This document shows, piece by piece, positions 26,169-32,076 of a stretch of DNA of 32,076 nt (within the stretch, counting starts at the first letter, position 1; the number at the start of each line of letters is the position of its first letter). Under the pieces are notes generated by a model. That model did no database searches, was not told where the DNA came from, and worked only from the letters and a program-made list of their open reading frames with translations. The DNA comes from Cytophagales bacterium (GTDB lineage: Bacteria; Bacteroidota; Bacteroidia; Cytophagales; Cyclobacteriaceae). Location of the stretch: assembly GCA_003500135.1 (NCBI GenBank), contig DNTA01000200.1, positions 1 through 32,076 of the forward strand, given 5' to 3'. Made by a program: the position numbers and the translations under genes.

Positions 26169-26891
26169 ATGCAACAAAAACTCGATATACTGGTCATTGC
26201 GGCGCATCCTGATGATGCTGAACTTGCCTGCGCCGGTACCCTGGCATTATCGGCTGCCCAGGGCAAAAAAACCGGGATAGTCGATCTGACAAAAGGGGAA
26301 ATGGGCACCCGTGGTACACCTGAATTAAGATTAAAGGAGGCCAATGATTCCGCTAATATTCTTGGGCTAACGGTTCGTGAAAATCTCGGTTTTGAAGATG
26401 TTTTTTTTAGAAATGATAAAGAGCGCCAAACAGAGATAGCCCGTATTATTCGCAAATATCAACCCGAAATACTCATTACCAATGCCATATCCGATCGCCA
26501 TCCTGACCACGGTAAGTCGGCTGAAACAGTAAGGGATGCCGTTTTTCTTGCCGGTTTACAAAAGGTACCGACCATAGCAGATGGTAAATTGCAAAAACCT
26601 TACCGGCCAAGGGCCATATATCATTTTATTCAAAACAACTATCTGGAGCCTGATTTTATTGTGGATGTTTCGGACTTCTGGAAACAAAAAATTGAATCAA
26701 TTAAGGCTTATGCTTCTCAGTTTTATGACCCTGAAAGTAAAGAACCGGAAACGTTCATCTCAAGCGAGGGGTTTTTGAAGTTTGTTGAAGCAAGACATCG
26801 TGAGTTTGGACATCGGATAGGTGTTGAATACGGCGAAGGCTATACGATTAATAGAAATATTGGGGTGAAAGATATAACAGATCTGATCTGA
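26169..26891 (+). CDS. bshB1: Bacillithiol biosynthesis deacetylase BshB1
   Basis: Zinc-dependent LmbE-type N-deacetylase removing acetate from GlcNAc-malate, the second step of bacillithiol synthesis. The 240-residue protein has the zinc motif AHPDD (H13, D15, D16), TKGEMGTRGT (41-50), and DRHPDHGK with H111 and H114. The specific strings NLGFEDVFF and YRPRAIYHFIQNN separate BshB1 from other LmbE proteins. bshA and bshC are not in the window. The gene starts just after the trxB terminator. Its stop codon abuts, with no gap, the stop of the convergent glycosyltransferase gene. Confidence 0.93.
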   Translation: MQQKLDILVIAAHPDDAELACAGTLALSAAQGKKTGIVDLTKGEMGTRGTPELRLKEANDSANILGLTVRENLGFEDVFFRNDKERQTEIARIIRKYQPEILITNAISDRHPDHGKSAETVRDAVFLAGLQKVPTIADGKLQKPYRPRAIYHFIQNNYLEPDFIVDVSDFWKQKIESIKAYASQFYDPESKEPETFISSEGFLKFVEARHREFGHRIGVEYGEGYTINRNIGVKDITDLI

Positions 26892-28154
26892 TTACAATAC
26901 AAAATGAGGATGGGTTTTATCCCATTCTCTTAATTGCAACAAAGCTGCTTCATACTCTTTTTCTGCCAATGTTGCACCTTCTTTTCTCATCATTTTTGCT
27001 ACACCATCCAAAAGAGTTTGATCCGGACAAATGTGGTCACGCAGAAAGTGCATAGCTTTCATAGCCTTGAAGCCATCGAACCACTGATGAAAAGCATTAT
27101 CAAATTGCGCATAGTTTGAGGAATTTTGGGAGAGCTTTTTAATGCTCTGCACGAAGTGGATGTTACTGAGAAAGGGCTGGAGTATAGAAGGAGATTTCTT
27201 AAAACCCGCTTCAGGATCTTCGTAAAATAATACCTTATGCTCTAACAGTTCCCTCAGTGTTTCAAAGTTATTCCAGGCATAACTGAATGTAAATTCTTTT
27301 CTCTCACACTTTGCATCCATCATCGCGCGACCGGTGCCAAAGGGCACCCGATCCGATTCTCGGGCTGAGGGGTACACTGTTGTCGTATTTAACTCAAAGT
27401 ATCGGCCCAGATTAACGATCTTCTGCATAAAATAGAAGTCCTCACCCGCTTTTCTCTTGTTCATTCCACCTTGTTTGGCATATGCTTCAGCAGTAACCGC
27501 CATGCTTGAGCCAATGGCATGAAAGGCCTGCCTTACTCCGGCATATCTAAAACCGTGTACGAGGTACCTCAGGTGGAGCTCATATCGTATAATGGCGTGT
27601 GCCTGGCTTCGGTCTTTGAGTTCAACATAGGGGTGTTCAAAATGTATGCTTACCCCATTGGGTCTGTTTCGATCGAAAAAACTTTTTAATTCGATCAGAT
27701 AATTTTTCTCGCAAATGCTGTCAGCATCAAAACAGGCAATTATTCCATTGGGCTTTTGCCATTTCTCAAAAGACCTTACGGCCCAATCCATGCCAATCTT
27801 GCGTGCCAGGCCTACTCCGGCATCCCTTTCAGGAAGTATACTTTCCATAATGGCTAGTTCTAAAAAAACTGATTTTTTACCCTCATACCATGTCTTTAAA
27901 CTGCTGATAGCTTGGTGATGAATCTCCTTTGCGGTTTCATCATCTTCTTCATGTTGATTGAAATGTACAATTATCCCAACCCTGATAAATGAGCTACGGC
28001 TCTGCCATAAGGAGTTAATGGATCGTGTTAAGTCTATTTCCTTATAAGCGGGAATTACCACTATTATATCCCGCTCTGATTCAAAAGGTTGTTTTTCCGA
28101 AACGGGATATTGAAGCTGACGATTCAGGTAAGTGCTTAATGCTGAAGTTTGCAT
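26892..28154 (-). CDS. Glycosyltransferase, family 2-like (GT-A fold)
   Basis: Probable nucleotide-sugar-dependent glycosyltransferase of 420 residues; acceptor and sugar are unknown. The GT-A pattern is clear: DIIVVIPAYKEIDLTRSINS (from about 29), GVGLARKIGMDWAV (about 113-126), the metal/nucleotide motif ACFDADS, and a later acidic motif in GGMNKRKAGEDFYFMQKI. There are no membrane segments, so it is soluble or peripheral. The last 120 residues are helical without recognisable motifs. It begins 1 nt after the pdxH stop, so the two genes form an operon. No polysaccharide cluster surrounds it, which is unusual for such enzymes. Confidence 0.82.
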   Translation of the reverse strand: MQTSALSTYLNRQLQYPVSEKQPFESERDIIVVIPAYKEIDLTRSINSLWQSRSSFIRVGIIVHFNQHEEDDETAKEIHHQAISSLKTWYEGKKSVFLELAIMESILPERDAGVGLARKIGMDWAVRSFEKWQKPNGIIACFDADSICEKNYLIELKSFFDRNRPNGVSIHFEHPYVELKDRSQAHAIIRYELHLRYLVHGFRYAGVRQAFHAIGSSMAVTAEAYAKQGGMNKRKAGEDFYFMQKIVNLGRYFELNTTTVYPSARESDRVPFGTGRAMMDAKCERKEFTFSYAWNNFETLRELLEHKVLFYEDPEAGFKKSPSILQPFLSNIHFVQSIKKLSQNSSNYAQFDNAFHQWFDGFKAMKAMHFLRDHICPDQTLLDGVAKMMRKEGATLAEKEYEAALLQLREWDKTHPHFVL

Positions 28155-28155
28155 A

Positions 28156-28803
28156 CTAAGGCGCCAGGCGGTCTATTTTCCAATCGCCTTTACCGTTGCG
28201 CGTGAATAACAACCTGTCATGCAGGCGGCTTTCCCGACCCTGCCAAAACTCTATCCGCTCGGGTACGATGGCATAACCGCCCCAGTTATCGGGCCTGGGC
28301 ACCTTTTGTCCAATGTAACGTGCCGATTCAGCCACGAATGCCGTAATAATATCATTTCTTGATTTTATCACCTGGCTCTGCGGAGAAATGCGGGCCCCCA
28401 ATCGGCTTTTCCTTGGCCTGCTTTGAAAATATTCATTGGATTTTCCTTCAGAAACTTTACTTGCCGAGCCTTCAACATGTACCTGCCTTTCGAGTTCGGC
28501 CCAGAAAAAGGTGAGGCATACATTGGGGTTTGAGGCAATGTGCTGTCCTTTTCTACTATCGTAGTTTGTATAAAAAATATAAGCCTCGTTTTCTATTCCT
28601 TTCAATAGCACTGTACGGCAGGCTGGCTTTCCATCAGGTGATACTGTTGAGACCTGCATGGCAGTGGGCTCTGCTAACTCCGATTTGATGGCCTCCTGCA
28701 ACCAAATTTCAAACTGCCGGATGGGGTTGGGGTCCACGGTTTTCTTACTCAGCTTCTGTGAACCATATTCTTTTCTTATTTGCGCTATGTTTATTTCAGT
28801 CAT
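28156..28803 (-). CDS. pdxH: Pyridoxine/pyridoxamine 5'-phosphate oxidase
   Basis: FMN enzyme oxidising pyridoxine or pyridoxamine 5'-phosphate to pyridoxal 5'-phosphate. The 215-residue sequence shows the full family pattern: IRKEYG at the start, DPNPIRQFEIWLQEA, PDGKPACRTVLLKG (FMN binding), FYTNYDSRKGQHIASNP, SRLGARISPQSQVI, WGGYAIVPERIEFWQGRESRLHDR, and the C-terminal RLAP. Length is standard. It is the first gene of a two-gene unit with the glycosyltransferase. Confidence 0.96.
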   Translation of the reverse strand: MTEINIAQIRKEYGSQKLSKKTVDPNPIRQFEIWLQEAIKSELAEPTAMQVSTVSPDGKPACRTVLLKGIENEAYIFYTNYDSRKGQHIASNPNVCLTFFWAELERQVHVEGSASKVSEGKSNEYFQSRPRKSRLGARISPQSQVIKSRNDIITAFVAESARYIGQKVPRPDNWGGYAIVPERIEFWQGRESRLHDRLLFTRNGKGDWKIDRLAP

Positions 28804-28855
28804 TACCTGTGAACACCTTGCCGATAAAAAAGGTTATGCAATTGTAAAAGTGGGG

Positions 28856-28863
28856 CAAATATA
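28856..28863 (-). promoter_or_regulatory. -7 box of pdxH (TATATTTG)
   Basis: The minus strand reads TATATTTG, identical to the trxB box, 52 nt before the pdxH ATG. No good -33 element is seen. Confidence 0.45.
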
Positions 28864-29036
28864 ACCAAGGGAGTTTTGTTTTAGAAGGATAGAATAGATA
28901 ATAAGATAAATTTTATCCTTCTCAAAAGTTAATTATTCAAATTATGTTAGATTGACCCCTGAGTTATTTAAAGTAAATAATTCAGATTGCCATAAAAATT
29001 TTTAATCTTTGTTTTACACATCACCAAAGGCAAGAA

Positions 29037-29618
29037 ATGGATTATTTTAAATTTAAAAGAGCCAATTTAGAGCCGGAAAATGGAGATTTATTAATATCTG
29101 AGCCGTTTTTGCCGGATCCCAACTTTTCGCGCACCGTCGTATTGATGTGCGAGCACAATAAAGAAGGCTCCCTTGGTTTTGTGTTGAATAAGTCGGCGAA
29201 TATATACCTTGGAGACATATTGCCGGAAGCAGAAAAATGGGAGAAAGAGGTGTTTATTGGCGGGCCTGTTCAACAGGATACCCTTCACTTCGTACATAGG
29301 GCAGGGGATATAATTGAAGGTGGTGTGGAATTAAAGAGGGGCTTGTTCTGGGGAGGCAACTACGAACAGCTCTTGCTCATGATCGAGAATAACCAAATTG
29401 ACCCTGATGCCTTTAAGTTTTTTATAGGTTACAGTGGCTGGAGCAGTGGGCAATTAGTTGATGAATTGAAAGAAAATTCTTGGATTGTTTCAAGAAATGT
29501 TGAAATATCGCAGGTTTTCGATACAAAACCCGACCAATTGTGGAAAGCAGCGCTTGAAAGGATTGGCGGTCGTTATAAAGTGTATTCGAATTATCCTGTA
29601 GACCCGAGGTTAAACTGA
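29037..29618 (+). CDS. YqgE/AlgH (DUF179) family protein
   Basis: Conserved cytoplasmic protein of 193 residues whose biochemical role is unsettled; in Pseudomonas AlgH was tied to alginate regulation. Family hallmarks are LLISEPFLPDPNFSRTVVLM (residues 19-38), EGSLGFVLNK, VFIGGPVQQDTLHFVHR and FIGYSGWSSGQLVDELKENS. Length is typical. The DUF349 gene starts 25 nt downstream, so the two are probably cotranscribed. I saw no well-matched promoter in the 230-bp gap upstream. Confidence 0.92.
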   Translation: MDYFKFKRANLEPENGDLLISEPFLPDPNFSRTVVLMCEHNKEGSLGFVLNKSANIYLGDILPEAEKWEKEVFIGGPVQQDTLHFVHRAGDIIEGGVELKRGLFWGGNYEQLLLMIENNQIDPDAFKFFIGYSGWSSGQLVDELKENSWIVSRNVEISQVFDTKPDQLWKAALERIGGRYKVYSNYPVDPRLN

Positions 29619-29643
29619 ACCCGACGGTAAAATGCGCATAGTT

Positions 29644-31869
29644 ATGAGTAAAGAAGAAAAAGACAAAAAGATCACGGAAACTCCTGAAAATCAACAAGAT
29701 AATAAGGGGAATGCCCCTGCAGAGGAGTCTGCCGTTAACACATCCGAAGGGAATAAAACGGAGGATGATGTAGAACCAAAAGCTGTAGCTCCTGATAGTG
29801 GAACCCGGCAGGAAGAGGCCACAAAAGAAGCGTCAGGCACTGCAAATAAAATGGCACAATCACACGAAGAAGCTTCTGAGGATAAAGATGGCAAACGGGA
29901 AGAAGAGAGTGATTCCAAACCGGAAAATTCTGAAGAACCGGTTGAGGAAAAGCCTGTAGAAAAACCGGGAGCAGGTGTCACAACAGAAGAAGCAACTAAG
30001 GAAAAACCAGAAACATCCACCGTTTCAGAGGTTAAAAAAGAAGAAGAAATAAAGGAAGATACTTCGGCGGAGTCGGCTTCTAAAGAGGAAGGTGAGTCGG
30101 AACCTTCGGACGAAAATAAGGAAGAAGGAGCGGGAGAAGGTGAACAGGAAGAGCAGGATCATCAGCTCGATTACTCCAATTACACTAAAAAACAAATGGT
30201 ACAGGTGCTGGAAAGTATGAGTAAAAGTACCGATTACAATCAGTTGGGTAGGGTGCTGAAAGAGATACGCCCTGCCTTTGATGATATTTTTGAAGAAGAT
30301 AAAAAGAAGGCATACGATAAATATATTGAGGAAGGTGGTGATAAGGATGGCTTTGAATATAAGATGGATGAGCTGGATAATAAGTTCAACACCTTGTACA
30401 ACGAACTGCGCCAAAAGCGCCATCAGTTCTTTAATGACTTAGAAAATCAAAAAGAAAAGAACTACGAGCGAAAGCTTGAGATCCTTGAAGAATTACGCGA
30501 GTTGGTCGATGGTGAAGAAACTTCAGTGAGCATAAAAGATCTTAAGGATCTTCAGGATAGATGGAAAAATGTGGGGCCAATACCGCATCAGCATTCAAGA
30601 AGCCTTTGGGCTAATTACAATGCTTTAATTGATCGTTTTTATGACAATCGGAGCATATACTTTGAGCTTAAAGAGCTGGACCGAAAGAAAAATTACAATC
30701 TGAAACTCGAGCTTTGTGAACGTGCCGAAAAGCTGGAAGAAGAAGAAAATATTAAAGAGGCGATTAAGGCGCTTAATGAACTGCACGAAGAATATAAGCA
30801 CATTGGCCCGGTGCCCAAAGAGGATCAGGAGCCTCTCTGGCAGCGGTTCAAGGCAGCTTCCGATAAAGTATATGCCAGAAGGAAAGTTTATTACGAGCAG
30901 TTAAAAGGAGAGTTAGAAACTAATTTAATCGCCAAAAAGGCATTGGTTGAAAAAGTTCAGTCCTTTTCAGAATTTGACTCTGAGAAGATATCGGACTGGA
31001 ATGCAAAAACGAAAGAGATACTTGAGGTCCAAAAAGAATGGGAGGCAGTGGGCGGACTGCCAAAAGAACATGCCAAATCGGTAAATAAAGCATTTTGGAA
31101 ATCCTTTAAAGCATTTTTTAACCATAAGGGAAACTTCTTCAAGAAACTGGAAGAACTGCGTGGTGAAAACCTTAAGAAAAAAGAAGAATTGGTCCAGAGG
31201 GCTGAATCGTTGAAGGACAGTGAAGATTTCATCAAGACAGCTGAAGAGTTAAAAGCCTTGCAACGTCAGTGGAAGGAAATTGGACCGGTACCCGAAAAGC
31301 ATAGAAACGAAGTCTATCAGCGCTTCAAAAAGGCATGTGATCATTTCTTCGATCGCAAACGTGCGGCAGGTAAGGAAATCGAAAAGGATTATGTGGAAAA
31401 CCTAAAGAAAAAGGAGGCGCTTTGTGAGGAGATCGAGAAGATAGTAGCGGAAGGCCCGGTGGATGTGGATAGGGTGGAAGCTATTGTTGAAGAGTGGCCG
31501 AATATTGGGTTTGTACCGAAAAAGGATATCAAGACCATCCAGAAGCGTTACAATGATGCCATTCAGGCGGCTGCTGATAAAGCTGAGCTCAATGAAGATG
31601 AAGCACATAAGCTGAAGTTCAAAGCGCAGTTCAATAAAAGCAACTATGGCCCGAATGCCGAGCGTATGATCGCCAAAAAAGAGCATGCCCTGCGCCGTCA
31701 GATCGCGAAGCTTGAAAATGACATAGATCTGTGGAAGAACAATATGCTCTTCTTCGCCGAATCGAAAAAGGCGGATAAGTTGAAAGAAGAGTTTAACCAA
31801 AAGATCAATAAAGCCAAAAAGGAGCTTGAAATGCTCGAGGAAAAGCTTAGGATGATCAACAATATTTAA
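29644..31869 (+). CDS. DUF349 multi-module protein with acidic N-terminal tail
   Basis: A 741-residue, apparently cytoplasmic protein. Residues 1-170 are low-complexity and highly acidic (Glu, Ser, Thr, Pro, Lys), probably disordered. After a linker helix come five DUF349-like helical modules spaced about 75 residues apart. They are recognised by a W or Y plus 'GPxP' and a following aromatic/basic helix: WKNVGPIP (about 307), YKHIGPVP (384), WEAVGGLP (466), WKEIGPVP (543) and WPNIGFVP (618). A long charged helix forms the C terminus. DUF349 has no firmly established activity that I can cite. An ATG at 29632 could add four residues; MSKEEK at 29644 looks more natural. Confidence 0.87.
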   Translation: MSKEEKDKKITETPENQQDNKGNAPAEESAVNTSEGNKTEDDVEPKAVAPDSGTRQEEATKEASGTANKMAQSHEEASEDKDGKREEESDSKPENSEEPVEEKPVEKPGAGVTTEEATKEKPETSTVSEVKKEEEIKEDTSAESASKEEGESEPSDENKEEGAGEGEQEEQDHQLDYSNYTKKQMVQVLESMSKSTDYNQLGRVLKEIRPAFDDIFEEDKKKAYDKYIEEGGDKDGFEYKMDELDNKFNTLYNELRQKRHQFFNDLENQKEKNYERKLEILEELRELVDGEETSVSIKDLKDLQDRWKNVGPIPHQHSRSLWANYNALIDRFYDNRSIYFELKELDRKKNYNLKLELCERAEKLEEEENIKEAIKALNELHEEYKHIGPVPKEDQEPLWQRFKAASDKVYARRKVYYEQLKGELETNLIAKKALVEKVQSFSEFDSEKISDWNAKTKEILEVQKEWEAVGGLPKEHAKSVNKAFWKSFKAFFNHKGNFFKKLEELRGENLKKKEELVQRAESLKDSEDFIKTAEELKALQRQWKEIGPVPEKHRNEVYQRFKKACDHFFDRKRAAGKEIEKDYVENLKKKEALCEEIEKIVAEGPVDVDRVEAIVEEWPNIGFVPKKDIKTIQKRYNDAIQAAADKAELNEDEAHKLKFKAQFNKSNYGPNAERMIAKKEHALRRQIAKLENDIDLWKNNMLFFAESKKADKLKEEFNQKINKAKKELEMLEEKLRMINNI

Positions 31870-31874
31870 CAATA

Positions 31875-31903
31875 AGACCTGCCTTAGAGGGCCGTTTTTT
31901 TTA
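31875..31903 (+). terminator. Weak terminator after the DUF349 gene
   Basis: GCCT-taga-GGGC gives a short stem with one G-U pair, extended imperfectly, followed by eight T residues. The position after the stop fits; the stem is weak. Confidence 0.4.
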
Positions 31904-31966
31904 TAATTGGTAATCAAATATTTAAGTCCTTTCTAAGGATTTTGATCAAAAAAAGTAGCGGAGTTA

Positions 31967-31997
31967 TTTGTATAAAAAAAATCAATAGCTAGCTTTG
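31967..31997 (+). promoter_or_regulatory. Promoter of the right-edge tRNA gene (TTTG-N19-TAGCTTTG)
   Basis: TTTG at 31967-31970, 19 nt, TAGCTTTG at 31990-31997: an exact match to the Bacteroidetes consensus in both boxes and spacing. The tRNA starts 53 nt downstream. Confidence 0.75.
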
Positions 31998-32050
31998 CAA
32001 TCGCTTTTGGAAACAAGGGCAACTGAAAAACGTTCAGAATTTATAATTAT

Positions 32051-32076
32051 GCCTCCTTAGCTCAGCTGGTAGAGCA
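32051..32076 (+). tRNA. tRNA gene, 5' part only (cut by window end)
   Basis: GCCTCCT acceptor strand, TA, then the D arm GCTC-AGCTGGTA-GAGC, typical of a tRNA 5' half. The anticodon lies outside the window, so the amino acid cannot be named. Confidence 0.85.

Noticed and set aside
29691..30020. Ser-rich minus-strand frame opposite the DUF349 acidic tail
   Set aside because: Its Ser/Ala/Val bias is just the reverse complement of the Glu/Lys/Thr-rich codons of the real gene.

Overview
The window looks like a chromosomal segment of a Bacteroidetes bacterium, most likely of the Cytophagales type. Several things support this. Genes start after A/T-rich leaders with no clear Shine-Dalgarno sequence. 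Bacteroidetes promoters (TTG or TTTG, 17-23 nt, TAnnTTTG) can be read in front of rpsO and two tRNA genes. The primary sigma factor is a short RpoD without region 1.1. Typical families of the phylum are present: an outer-membrane protein with a CarboxypepD_reg-like domain plus DUF5686, a Lacal_2735-type small protein, a START-like protein, a multi-module DUF349 protein, and BshB1. I see no integrase, transposase, phage gene, CRISPR array, toxin or defence cassette.

Layout. 1-6500 is a mixed, mostly monocistronic area: a cation diffusion facilitator (minus), a fermentative D-lactate dehydrogenase, a 55-residue conserved protein, a Tyr/His/Arg-rich exported protein, a ROK-family sugar kinase, a decayed STAS/SpoIIAA-like gene, a lipoprotein-GNAT pair (minus) and a small membrane protein. 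6700-14900 holds topoisomerase IV (parE, parC), the DUF5686 outer-membrane protein and a TPR lipoprotein. 14890-18200 is the classical translation operon thrS-infC-rpmI-rplT, closed by a strong terminator. 18200-18770 is a gene-poor stretch with an orphan terminator (candidate small RNA) and a CAU-anticodon tRNA with its own promoter and terminator. 18880-24980 holds a START-like protein, an LptF/LptG permease with a very large charged insertion, then rpsO, pnp and rpoD. 25160-26890 pairs thioredoxin reductase with the bacillithiol deacetylase BshB1. 26890-28800 (minus) is pdxH followed by a family-2-like glycosyltransferase. 29040-31870 is a YqgE/AlgH protein with a DUF349 protein, and the window ends inside a tRNA gene.

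Most of the segment is core housekeeping: translation, RNA decay, transcription initiation, chromosome decatenation, envelope biogenesis and thiol redox. I find no convincing new multi-gene system. The points most worth checking are the orphan-terminator transcript near 18.5 kb, the possible AUU start of infC, the stop-riddled STAS gene, the roughly 265-residue insertion in the LptF/G permease, and start codons that sit almost on top of their promoters.
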